Origin: Aspidapion aeneum
Lineage: Eukaryota > Arthropoda > Insecta > Coleoptera > Brentidae
Direction: 5' to 3'
Assembly (NCBI GenBank): GCA_963576565.1
Contig: OY755038.1
Location: forward strand, 178,304,438 to 178,368,437
Length of the DNA stretch: 64,000 nucleotides
Below, in pieces: positions 43,691 to 54,237 of this stretch. The translations under genes were made by a program, and so were the position numbers. Numbering within the stretch: position 1 is the stretch's first letter; each line of letters begins with the position of its first letter. The notes beneath the pieces were generated by a model. The model ran no database searches, had not been told where the DNA came from, and worked only from the letters and a program-made list of their open reading frames with translations.

Positions 43691-44914
43691 CCTTTATAAA
43701 TGTGAATTAAGTGAATTGATATAAAGAAAGCACAATTTTTTGTTGAAATAAAAGCTTTGTGTTCCCTCTTTCAGTGTAGAAATATAAATATATATACTTT
43801 TATATTATTATATTTATATAAACTTTTAATTTTTTCTTTTGATTTTTGGAAACTCCTTGCTTATTAAATTATTCACATTAAAGAAAATTGGTAATTATGC
43901 CGCAAACGTACTTTTTTTTATTAAACTGATTATTGGAAAGTTTATTTTGTAGACAGTTTCTTCAAGTTTAGTTTCAGTTTTTTCTTAAGTTTTTTTAGTC
44001 TCTTTATAGAAGTTTTCAGAAACATGTTACAGAAGAAGGAGTGAAAACGGGCGCTGGGTGGCATAAAAACAACTCATAACACAAACAATGTAAATCATTT
44101 GAAAAAAAAAACTTATGAAAATCTATTGATTTAAAGCATAAGAAGTTGAAAAACACATCTTATTTGGCTGTTTTCTCCAAAAACTGACTGGTTTTTGATA
44201 TAATAATATAATAAATATTGCAATGTTAGATCTGAAATATCAAATAAATACCTTTTTGTTACTGCATAATATAAGTGTATTTTATTATATTGGCAACCAA
44301 AACAATAAACTATACATCTAATGATTTAAATTGATTAAACTTTTTAAAAAACTCCTACTTCTATTCTAAAACTTTCAACTATCTAAATAACAAACTCCAA
44401 CATCGTCTGGTAGGAAAATTCAGCTCTCAGAGCAAACTCTTGATTTATCAAATCATTTGTTTTGAATGAATGAAATTATTAATTATATTTACTAACACGA
44501 ATAAAAAATTTGTTTGCAAATAAGCAAGGAAAAAGCGGGAAAAACTCACGATTGCAATGTGTATTATATGAAGCGCGCTGAGCAGAGGTCCACTAGTGAC
44601 GTAAGCAAGGCGCCGCCTACCGCTAAAAGATTCGAGCAAATAGGCAATCCTGTGTGTTTATATTCGTTGGGTGGGAACCGGGTTTTACAGTTCATTTCTA
44701 TCAGTTTGATCGTTCCTCGTAGAAAGCACCGCGGTATCGTTCGCATTTTACGAACAGAAACACAGATAGCCGAGTTCCTAATGCACAATATAATGTACAG
44801 AAATAATTGGGTTAAGCATCGCAAGAGTATTTCTAGTTCTAGAATATTTTAGAAAAGTGAACTAGTTTGTTTTCCTTATTGGATGAACTAGTTCATTTTT
44901 CTAGTTCGTTCGCG

Positions 44915-45980
44915 GGGGCCTGTCGACTTAACGGGCACACTAATTTTGTGAAAATTTTTTTTAGGCTTAAAAAGGGCCTTTTTAAGAACATTTACAATAT
45001 ATTTGCGATATTTTTTGAAAATAACATTCAATAACAACTAACTTTGGAAAGCATGGCTGCCAACCAAAATGCACCTGAAATATGTTTAAAAAAATCACTT
45101 TTGCCAGATCGCCACAAAAGTCGTCAAAATTAGGGAAAAAATAGACTTTTACTGTGTGGATAAGATTTATTTAAAAAACTTACTTTAAAAACATTATTCA
45201 AACATCAAAACTGCATAAAAACTTAAACACTTTTTAACTAAACCTAACCTAAGCAAAAAAGTATATTTGAACTAGAACTTGAATAAATCAAACCTAACCT
45301 AACTCAAACTTAACCTAACCTAATCAAACATAATTTATTGTAATGAAACCTAACCTAACCTAAGCGGATCAAACATAATTTATTGTAATGAAACCTAACC
45401 TAACCAGATCAAACATAATTTATTGTAATGAAACCTAATCTAACCTAACCGGATCAAACATAATTTATTGTAATGAAACCTACCCTAACCTAACCTAACC
45501 GGATCAAACATAATTTATTGTAATGAAACCTAACCTAACCTAACCGGATCAAACATAATTTATTGTAATGGAACCTAACCTAACCTAACCGGATCAAACA
45601 TAATTTATTGTAATGAAACCTAACCTAACCAAACCCGAGCTAATCCAACAATTCCAAACCTAACAGAACCGAAATTAATATCTTTCACCAACTTGTGCTG
45701 TTAGACGCAAATTTGGCAACGGCGCACAAATTTTGTTTTTCTTTTTTCCAACCAAAAATTTATTCCAGGGTAATGTCACCTGTAATGTAAACAAAATTAA
45801 ATACAAGTTTTAGCACGCGAATTTTCGTATAGTTTAGATTTTACCAAAATCTAATAAAAAAATTGTGCTTTTTGATATTATCCGCATCTAAATATGCTTA
45901 AAAATATCTAAATTATGTTTGCAAGTGAAATCGCGATAGAAAAATTTTTAGTTTTTGTGTCTCTAAAGTCGACAAGAACC
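44915..45980. mobile_element. 1.07-kb TIR element with perfect 8-bp target duplication
   Basis: CGTTCGCG at 44907-44914 is repeated exactly at 45981-45988. Between them, tips GGGGCCTGTCGACTT (left) and AAGTCGACAAGAACC (right) are inverted with differences, sharing GTCGACTT. Eight-base duplications point to a hAT-type transposase, although the tip is unusual. It has no transposase and carries a CCTAA-rich satellite. It disrupts the GTTCGCGAAC near the right end of the outer hAT-like element. Confidence 0.75.
45240..45660 (+). repeat. Satellite with CCTAA (telomere-like) pentamers
   Basis: A constant core (GGATCAAACATAATTTATTG then TAATGAAA) is repeated seven times at about 45326, 45371, 45411, 45456, 45506, 45551 and 45596. 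Cores are separated by two to four CCTAA pentamers, so the spacing (40, 45 or 50) changes in steps of five. CCTAA is the complement of the TTAGG telomere repeat of many insects; here it is interstitial. Confidence 0.9.
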
Positions 45981-46295
45981 CGTTCGCGAACTATCCATTC
46001 CTACTAACATTATAAAAAGGGAGAAATAAAACAAAAATAAATAATTTGCAAAAAAAATCTTATTTAAACAACAGACTGATCCAATTAGATACATAAATAA
46101 GAATATGTTGCCTGTTCATCCGGACCCTTGATCAACAGGAGAACTAACCGCCATCTAAGTAAGTTCTGATAGTTTCAAGCCAATATTTTTTCATATTAAA
46201 AACTTTTTATTAAGAAATATTTCTAACAAAATAGAGAATTAACAAAATAAATAAATAAAATAAATTTTCCTGATGGTACATGTTTTTAAACAGTT

Positions 46296-46395
46296 TGTTG
46301 CCTTTTCAGGGCTTAATAAACTGTAATTGAATGCACGAAACGTTGCCATAAGATAAGTGGATGTTTTTTCCTCTTCCCATTCACGGAAACGATAC
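46296..46395 (-). repeat. Dispersed GACGTTTCGTG-type repeat, inverted copy 3
   Basis: CCTTTTCAGGGCTTAATAAA, then ACGAAACGTTGCCATAAGAT is the inverse of the block at 40371-40470. Confidence 0.75.
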
Positions 46396-47285
46396 TACAA
46401 CAATCCACTTAATTATAATCGTTTCATAATAACCAATGTTTTTAACCAAAAACTTACACGGGTATTAAACAATAATGCTAATAAACTAAAATAAATGAAA
46501 TCTTTTTAGATTTCTTATTTTTAAAAGGGCACTCGCAAACTCGCGTTTAATTTTACAACATAATATTAACCATTCCTTAACCTTTCTTTTATTTCTGTGA
46601 ATTTAATAACATAACCAGTAGCGAAAATATCATTAGGTCAAAAACAAAAAAACTATAAAGATTAAAGTTGTTTTTTTAAAATTTGCTTGTAAAAAATAAA
46701 CAACGAAAAGTTTCGTAACTTACGTTAAATTAAATTGGTAACTCGTTTATCCACCAAAATTTATCTCACTATCAGGATAAACCATACCTGAGTGACGGTT
46801 CTTAAATTTATTTTGTAATATCAAATAAATATATTTACGCCCCTCTTTAGCCACAGATCCATGGGCTACTTACTATACCATATACAATATTTTTGTTTTT
46901 ATTTCTAATGTCCGCATTTTTCCCTGTTAAACTTATAATACATTTTAAAATTTAAATACCCGTACTACTATGTTCCCAGAACTTTTAACATAAATCCTTT
47001 TTATTTAAAAACAATCACTTCACTCAAACTATTTAAGCACAAAGTTCTTGAATGGATTAAACAATTACCATGAGTCGAAGTTTACAATTTGGTTGATCTA
47101 AAGAACAATCCGAATATATTTTAAAACATTTTTAAACAAAAAGGAAATCCAACAAATATTTGCTTAATTTTAGTTTTAAATTTTATTATTATTTTTTTAT
47201 CGGATGAGAAATAGTCGTAAAACTCAGACGTATAAGTCTGCAGGTTAGACTTTAAAGGACTTAAATTCAACAATGTTGTATGTAT
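46396..47285. other. AT-rich spacer in intron 1
   Basis: Nothing recognised. Confidence 0.35.
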
Positions 47286-47424
47286 TAGCTCACACTACTA
47301 CTATACTATAGTAGTGTGAGCTATAGTGATCCTAATTTTTTCGAGAAAAAAAAAGTTGCTCCGATTTCAAAATTTTTTATATATCTTTGCGTTTCAGATG
47401 ATTTTGAAACTTTTTTGTTGCGCC

Positions 47425-47474
<50 letters not shown>

Positions 47475-48040
47475 ATGTCTGTCTGTCTGTCTGTAACGAC
47501 CAACGCGCATAACTCAAAAACCGCTTGCCCGATTTTAATGAAATTTGGTACCTACGCTGGGTTTTGGGTCGAGATGGTCCCATTTAAAAATTAACAAAAT
47601 CCACCAAACACAAGCCAAATAAAAGGGTGGGGGTATATTTCAAAAATTAGAGTTTATGTAAAAATATGGCGTGTGTGATATCAAACGAAAGGTAATTGCG
47701 TCTGGAGTTAAATAAAATACATTTTACTTTTTAAAAAATGGTGGGAGTAAATTAAAAAAATTAGTGTTTATGTAGAAATATGGCGTGTGTGATATCAAAC
47801 GAAAGGTAATTGAGTCTGGAGTTAAACAAAATACATTTTAGTTAAAAAAAAAGGTGGGGGTAGATTTGAAAAATTAAAGTTCAAGTCAAAACATGGCTTG
47901 TGTGGTATCAAACGAAAGGTAATTGAGTCTGGAGTTCAATAAAATATATTTCAGTTTTTAGTTATATTAGCTCACACGTACACTATAACTATAGTACCTA
48001 GTGTGAGCTTAGGTGCCCATAGATTGGCAGAGTATTTTTT
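47286..48040 (-). mobile_element. mini-me/Helentron-like element, copy B
   Basis: It begins with the palindrome TAGCTCACACTACT...GTGTGAGCTA, then GTTGCGCCGTCTG, a (GTCT)n tract (47424-47493), the conserved core and three 100-bp sub-repeats. It ends in AGTGTGAGCTTAGG and TTGGCAGAGTATTTTTT. It is inverted relative to copy A and joined directly to copy C. Confidence 0.75.
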
Positions 48041-48772
48041 TAGCTCACACATATACTATACTATAGTAGTGTGAGCTATGGTGATCCTAATTTTTTCGAG
48101 AAAAAAAAAGTTGCTCCGATTTCAAAATTTTTTATATATCTTTGCGTTTCAGATGATTTTGAAACTTTTTTGTTGCGCCGTCTGTCTGTCTGTCTGTATG
48201 TCTGTCTGTCTGTCTGTAACGACCAACGCGCATAACTCAAAAACCGCTTGGCCGATTTTAATGAAATTTGGTACCTAGGCTGGCTCTTGGGTCGAGATGG
48301 TCCCATTTAAAAATGAACAAAATCCACCGAACACAAACCAAATGAAAGGGTGGGGATAGATTTCAAAAATTAGGGTTTATGTTAAAATATGGCGTGTGTG
48401 ATATCAAATGAAAGGTAATTGAGTCTGTAGTTAAACAAAATACATTTTAATTTATTTAAAAAAATGGGTGGGGGTATATTTTAAAAATTAGAGTTTAAGT
48501 GAAAATATGGCGTGTGTGATATCAAACGAAAGGTAATTGAGTCCGGAGTTTAACAAAATACATTTTAGTTTTTGTTTTTTTAAGGATGGGGGTAGATTTC
48601 AAAAATTCGAGTTTAAGTCAAAACATGGCTTGTGTGGTATCAAACAAAAGGTAATTTAGTCTGGAGTTGAATAAAATATATTTCTGTTTTTAGTTATATT
48701 AGCTCACACGTACACTATAACTATAGTACCTAGTGTGAGCTTAGGGGCCCATATATTGGCAGAGTATTTTTT
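48041..48772 (-). mobile_element. mini-me/Helentron-like element, copy C
   Basis: It has the same layout as copy B with a shorter (GTCT)n tract (about 48179-48217). It starts on the base after copy B's terminal T-run, giving a head-to-tail tandem pair without spacer. Confidence 0.75.
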
Positions 48773-49211
48773 TTTAATTTTCATATTGTTTTTCTCTGAA
48801 CAAATTTGAGATTGAAATGTGTTATTTAAAATATATGAGATTTAGATTTTATTTGCCGCACGACTTTGCTTTCCGCACCTATCTTTATTGCGGAACATGG
48901 AATTAATGGTAGTACTCACTTTCAAGTAGAAAAATAGTTATTTAAACAACAATACTGCAACATTGTCTTCTAACGTCATTCTACATTTTTATTGTGTTTG
49001 TTTATAACTTGAAAAAGACAGAAATCAACCGTCGAAACGTCGCCAGAAAATAAAGAGGGTTAAAATTATAACGTTGTCCTTAATTCCCACTAACCCTTCC
49101 TCACTGTAAAGTCTAAGGACGTCAACTTTCTTCAAATTGGATAATGGTGTGAATTTTACGGCCTGTGGCTATTTAATTTTATCCTTATGTTTACTCTCGA
49201 TGTATTTTCAG
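48773..49211. other. Intron 1 end, with a GTCGAAACGTCG repeat remnant
   Basis: CTTGAAAAAGACAG and CCGTCGAAACGTCGCC at about 49010-49050 resemble an inverted worn copy of the GACGTTTCG dispersed repeat. The polypyrimidine/AG acceptor of exon 2 (TGTATTTTCAG) closes the region. Confidence 0.45.
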
Positions 49212-49442
49212 TAAACCTCCTTGCATTTTCTGGAGGGCTCGGAATAGCATAGATGTCTTCTGCGTTTCCAAAACTAAAATCGGAAGAAGAAAATCCTCTA
49301 GATGCACCAATACTAACTATTCAGTTCAGTTTAGGAAAAAATTAGGAAGAAAAACGTATATATTCTGGATTAATATTCCATTCTTATTGGGCAACATTAT
49401 TTTAGGATTGGCCAATAAAGTCTGGTGGTACTACGTCGCAAG
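49212..49442 (+). pseudogene. Sugar transporter (Tret1-like), broken exon 2
   Basis: After the acceptor TTTTCAG, the frame continuing exon 1 (phase 1) reads NLLAFSGGLGIA, then TAG at 49250-49252, then MSSAFPKLKSEEENPLD. This is the first-loop region of insect sugar transporters, in which a Trp is usual where the stop now stands. At about 49330 the frame changes: FRKKLGRKTYIFWIN and ILGLANKVWWYYVA follow in another frame up to AG|GTAAAG at 49442 (phase 2). The GRK loop motif and the third membrane segment are clear. Roughly 20-30 residues (second membrane segment) expected between the halves are missing. The phase-2 end fits exon 3 exactly. A TAG plus a frame-shifting deletion imply a dead copy, unless the assembly is wrong. 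Confidence 0.7.
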
Positions 49443-49559
49443 GTAAAGCAGTTTTAATTTTTTTCTCCTTCTCTTCTTTTGCTTTGTTTGGAGCGATATT
49501 CCTGAAAAACTGATTTGTATAGTTGGTATGGTTTTTTTTCAAATATCGCAGACGGATTG

Positions 49560-50065
49560 TTACAATTTTGTTTGCAAAAAAAAATGTATATCGGGCAAAA
49601 AATCTTCGTTTATTTGTTCATAGGCAGAGCCCTTTCGACCACGTCATGGCCATCATCCTTACCTCTGAATTAAAGGGAGCATATTTTTTTTTTAAATCTT
49701 TGGCTGGTTCCTTAAGTCTACGTAAAATTGATTAAAATTGTACAAACACAAAATACATGAAAATACACTACAACAAATTAAAATTTACTATAAACTATTT
49801 TCCAAAAGAAATTTAAATTTTTATAACACGACTAATATTTGAACCTAAAGTACCTTATAGTTTTAGTAAATTTTAATTTGTTGTATTGTTTTTTAACGTG
49901 TTTTTTTACGAAAACTTAAGGAACCAGCTAAAGATAAAAAAACATGCTCTCTCCATTTCAGAGGCAGCGATGATGGCCACAAAGTGGTCGAAAGCGCTCT
50001 GCCTATGACTAAATAATCGAAGATTTTTTTTACGAAATACAAAATTCTTTTTTTGCATTTGAAAA
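49560..50065. mobile_element. 500-bp foldback element in intron 2
   Basis: The left arm (AATCTTCGTTTATTTG, CATAGGCAGAGCCCTTTCGA, GCTGGTTCCTTAAG) recurs inverted at 49915-50040 (CTTAAGGAACCAGC, TCGAAAGCGCTCTGCCTATG, ATCGAAGATTTTTTT). The central part (ACAACAAATTAAAATTTACT with its inverse near 49865) also pairs, making almost the whole a palindrome. Short frames here read the arms only. Confidence 0.75.
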
Positions 50066-50331
50066 AACGTGCACGCAACTAACCCCTTCTTTGCACAAAT
50101 TTATTTATTTTCTATGTTAAATCTAGGTTTACCTCCATAGACAATGTAAGAACTTTATATGGCCAAATAAACTTTAATATGTAATCAATATTAAAGATTA
50201 TAACTATGTATAAACAATCCGTAAAGATTTTTAAAGTTTTAGAGCCAAAAGATGAGCTTATATTCCTCACGTCGATTAAAAGGAAACAAACAATATTTTT
50301 AAAAATCGTTGTTTATCTTAAATTGCAGATT

Positions 50332-50409
50332 ATGACACACATAAAAAATGGAAAGCGGGTTTACAAACATATTTTTTTATTAACCTTACTTATATCCGTA
50401 AATTTGGAG
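50332..50409 (+). CDS. Candidate additional transporter first exon
   Basis: ATG at 50332 opens 26 codons (MTHIKNGKRVYKHIF, then LLTLLISVNLE) ending at a GTAAGA donor at 50410. The basic GKRVYKH followed by a hydrophobic stretch ending SVNL resembles the SVFIG and SVCVG ends of the exons at 39744 and 62847. The phase is 0 here, not 1, so it would not join the same second exon. It could be a worn paralog or chance. Confidence 0.25.
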
Positions 50410-50880
50410 GTAAGAAGTTTTCAAGATTAACAATAACTCAAAACTATATTAGATCAACTATTTATTTAAGCCCAAAATAACGAACTACCGACTAGAGCTT
50501 ACCTCTTCTTGCACATAAAAAAATCCAGAGTTTGTAAAATAAATTAAAACATAAAAATTTTAAAAATTCTCTTATAAAACAAATAGCAAAATATTTTTAC
50601 CCAAACTTATTTTTCCTTGTTTAAACTCTATAAAATTAGCTCCCCGAAGCATCTTTTGGGAGGTCCACGGTGTTAATCTAACTAGTCAATTAGGCGCTGA
50701 CTCGTGACGTAGATTGACATTAGAACCCCGACATAAATTGTAATTTTGGAACATACTCATTTGCATCTCTTTTTAAAGCACAGCTTATTTTGTATTGCTG
50801 TCCAACTCATAGCGCTGCACAGTGGGCTCCCGGATCTGATTTTTGACCAAAATTAGAATAATAGCTTTTGTCACAATATT
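50410..50880. other. Spacer in intron 2
   Basis: Nothing recognised. Confidence 0.35.
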
Positions 50881-50884
50881 TTGT

Positions 50885-51410
50885 TTTGAAATGAGAAAGA
50901 AGTAATTATCAATCAAAATGGCGAATACAAAATGGCGAAGTTTCCTATTTATGAACCGGTTAGTATGAAATTTATTGCTAATATTCGGTAAATGTGATTT
51001 TTGACCTAGATTTAAAAAAAATTATTTACCAGTGGGTTTCAAATTTGGAACCTTGGCGTGTCTAAAGTCGTTGAGTATAATTATGAAATCAAACTTAAAA
51101 ATTACATGACGAATCCAAAAGGGCCGAGTTTTCTATTTGTGAACCGATATGTATCAAAATTGGAACTTTGGGGTGTATAAAGCCGATAGATTTATCACTC
51201 AAACCTAGAAAAAATATTATGGCGGATCCGAAATGGAGAACTTTTACATTCATGAACCGATATGTATTAAATCTGGAACTCTGCGGTGTTTAACATCGCT
51301 TATTATTTTTTACTTAAACCAAAAAAACTTGCACGGCGGACCCAAAATCTTTATCCTATAGACTATCCTATATTTATAAACCGATTTGTGTCGAACCTAG
51401 TACTTAGATT
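50885..51410 (+). repeat. Minisatellite of about 120 bp, four diverged copies
   Basis: The block TTGTGAACCGATATGTATCA or a variant, followed by TTGGAACTTTGGGGTGT and a GGCGGATCCGAAATGG-type segment, recurs at about 50950, 51145, 51253 and 51375. Divergence is high. Confidence 0.7.
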
Positions 51411-51484
51411 ATTTAAGGTTAAAGCTAACCGTGTAATGTGGAAAAAAGCTGCGTTGAAAAGGATGAGGAGTTTACATAACTAAC

Positions 51485-52250
51485 TAACATAAGCTAAAAA
51501 TCAAACTAAAAATTAAAAATATCAAAAAAAGTTAAACGGTATTATTTTTTGGCTCTACCAAAAACTAGAAAATAATACGAACCTAACCCTCACTTTGTAG
51601 CGGATAAGAACCTGCAAGTTTAATGACTGCATAATCAAATAAGAATTATTTTTGTAGAAAAATTTGATTTTAAGTGCAACAAAATAAATATTTTTAAAGC
51701 GTCCACTTTTTTATACTAGTTTGTTAAAAGTCAGGTTTGGTAAACTGCTGATGATTTAAAATAGAACCATTTACCTTAAAAGCTTTTTTACGTAATTCGT
51801 CTTTCATAAACAATCCACCTGTAAAAGTTAGTTTTATCTGTAATTTTTGGTTTTTGAAATATTGCAGTTGGTCTTTATTATGGAGTGACCATATTTTTAT
51901 TTGATTTTTGAAATTAGTATACAGTTAGTATTTTTATACATTACTTATATTTTTTATTGATATATATTTTTTAATATTTATTTGTTTAATTTAGCCTAAA
52001 GTGCTTTAAAAATAATAGACATAAACTTTTGTAGCAGCAGATTTTAAAGTACAATTTTTGAAATATATGTATACATACTTTTTATAAAAATAAAAATTTT
52101 AAAAACATGGTTGATGAGGGAAGCAAAATTTTTGTCCAACAGTTATAAGAGATCAATATTTTTATAGAATTTCAGAAATGCCTAGCAAAGACCATTGTCT
52201 GACCTGTCTACACATCAAAATTGGAATCAAAATGTACAGGTAGAAAGTCT
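51485..52250. other. AT-rich spacer in intron 2
   Basis: Nothing recognised. Confidence 0.35.
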
Positions 52251-52254
52251 AATT

Positions 52255-53148
52255 AGAGGAAAGGGGGGCAAAATGGGATACTTAATTTTATAGGCCCTTT
52301 TCTCCTATTAAATGGTTCGTCATTTGAAATTAAGTTGGCTAGATACGTTATCTTTATATGTTAGTTCTCAGTTTAAACGATTTAGAACTCCATCATACTT
52401 TTATTTTTATTTTTGTAAAAAGTTGCCTTTGGTAAAATGGGGTGCCTATGTGGCGAAACGGGCGGGGCGGTTGTGTAATTTAGAATCAATATTTTTGTAA
52501 GACCAGTCTTATTTATTAAAATACTAAACAAGTTAAAAAATAAAAAGTTGTAATATCTTGTAAATACATTTATAATAATTAAATTTAGTAATTACAAAAT
52601 TTATAAAGAATTACAGCGACCAAGTCATCGCTGTCGACTCTCCTACACGAATTTTGCGTGAATTTTTTGCAAAGACAACATAAAATACGAGTTTTAGTGA
52701 TGCTATCAAAAAACAAAATTTTTTTTGGGGGTATAGGTTACTGGGTATAACAAGGTACCACATTTTGCCGTATTGGCCCCAACCACCAGTTAAATTCAAA
52801 CAAAAATCATACATAGTAAAGGACTAATCTTACGGGCGATGCGTTTAATTATGAATAATACATAAAACCACTAATCGTTCAATGTAAACAAAATTTTAAA
52901 AAGTCTGTAAAAAATGTACTTACTGTCACAAAATGCGCAAGCTATTTCTACAATAAACAGCGCACATCACATGTTGAGCAAAAACCAACTTAAGCTCAGC
53001 CGACCGGCACCAATCATATTGCAGAGAGTTGAACCAGTTATTGGGATAAAACATCCGATATTAAAAGGTTTTATTTTTGCGAAACTTACTTAAAACTGCG
53101 ATATCACGTTTTACCCTCGTACCCCATTTTGCCCCCCTTTCCCCTACC
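52255..53148. mobile_element. 0.9-kb TIR element with GGGGGGCAAAATGGG ends
   Basis: Left end AGAGGAAAGGGGGGCAAAAT and right end ATTTTGCCCCCCTTTCCCCT are inverted copies. Further GCAAAATGGG/CCCCATTTTG-type words occur near both ends. The interior has no transposase. Class unknown. Confidence 0.75.
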
Positions 53149-53149
53149 T

Positions 53150-53935
53150 TTTTTTACAAAATTTATTTTATGCGAATTTTATACAACATAAAATATTGTC
53201 GTAAAATGGCTTAAAATCTGGATCAAACCGCCATACAAATATGGTACTTTAACGCGTTCTTTTGAAAGGAAAAATGACACTTTTAAAAAATAACTGAAAG
53301 TTACGTCAATTAAATCATAGTTTTTTCAAGGCCTGCTGAACTATCTACTCTTTTTTGTAAAGGTATTAAGAAGTTTTAGTATGTTTTTAATTTAACCCTT
53401 TTTGGCCAAAAATTAGATCTGCGAGCACACTGTGTGCATCAGAAAATTCATTGATTGTCAAAATGGCATGGCGCCCGTCCCACTACTTTGAGTTAAAAAG
53501 AGAGAGTAAGTAGCTGGATGACAATGTGTGAGTTTAGTAAATAAAACGAGTAGACCAATGTTTAGTTATTAAACTCATGTGTGTTTAATATTATTAAGCG
53601 CCCTTACTAATACATTAGTTTAAAAAGAGATGGTAAATAATCGGATCATAATGTGTAAGTTCAGTCAATGACACGATTAGATTCGTTGTTGGTACGTCCC
53701 AGAATCATATTTTATGTCGGGGTGCCGTGCTACGTCACAGTCAGCGCCCTATTTCGCGCAAACGTTGATTTGTCCTACAAAAAAAAGTTTAGGCGAAAGG
53801 TGTCTGGACGTTTGTTATGACTTTTTTCAATATTTAAATAAATTAAAAACTTTTTTATTTAAACTATTTTATAAAAAAATTACACAAAAAAATAAACGAT
53901 AGTCTAGATTTATTAATTGCGTTAATGGCACATTA
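53150..53935. other. Spacer with a weak 70-bp duplication
   Basis: GAGTTAAAAAGAGAGAGTAA with GATGACAATGTGTGAGTT (about 53490) is echoed by TAGTTTAAAAAGAGATGGTA with GATCATAATGTGTAAGTT (about 53620). No gene was seen. Confidence 0.45.
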
Positions 53936-53939
53936 TATA

Positions 53940-54237
53940 CCGGGTGGGCCAAAAAAACCGGTCATTTTTTATTCATTATAACTTTTGAGTTACACCATTA
54001 ATTTTATTGGGACAAACTGCACTTGCCAGAGAATTAATCAGAGTTTTGAATAAATATATTTTTTTTGTCCGCCATATAAAAATGCAGACATCTTGGATTT
54101 TGAGGTGACGGACAAAAAATTTATTTAGTCTAAACTCTGGTTAATTCTCTGCCAAGTGCTGTTCGTTCCATTAAAATAGATTGTACAGTTTAAAAGTTAT
54201 AACGGAAAAAAATTGTCCGGTTTTTTGACCCACCCGG
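53940..54237. mobile_element. 298-bp palindromic mariner-type MITE
   Basis: TA flanks tips CCGGGTGGGCCAAAAAAACC and GGTTTTTTGACCCACCCGG. Pairing continues inward (GAGAATTAATCAGAG with the inverse near 54135), so nearly the whole element can fold on itself. It lies about 400 bases before the acceptor of exon 3. Confidence 0.85.

Larger units (their letters stand above)
42391..44683. mobile_element. 2.3-kb TIR element nested in the hAT-like element
   Basis: The left end ACCCGGTTCCCACCCAACGA, continuing ATAAACACAC, recurs exactly inverted at the right end (about 44650-44683), a TIR of over 30 bases with one or two differences. The interior has minisatellites and AT-rich sequence but no transposase. 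The superfamily is undetermined because the target duplication is unclear. Confidence 0.8.
41939..46003. mobile_element. hAT-like transposon, non-autonomous, with nested insertions
   Basis: The left tip TAGAGATGTGCC (41939) and the right tip CCATTCCTA (ending 46003; inverse TAGGAATGG) are hAT-like. They are flanked by TTAACCTT (41931-41938) and CTAACATT (46004-46011), an imperfect 8-bp duplication with 6 of 8 matching. Sub-terminal GAACTAGTT palindromes occur near 41960, 41988, 44865 and 44888, as often found near hAT ends. No transposase frame survives. Two other TIR elements lie inside. Confidence 0.6.
39880..49211 (+). other. Intron 1 of the transporter locus, packed with mobile elements
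   Basis: The inferred intron runs from the GT at 39880 to the AG at 49210-49211. It holds a Tigger remnant, a hAT-like nest, mini-me-like copies and dispersed repeats (listed separately). No extra transporter exon was recognised in it. Confidence 0.5.

Noticed and set aside
45240..45660. True telomere
   Set aside because: CCTAA pentamers are only two to four per unit and alternate with another core inside a transposon; it is not a chromosome end.
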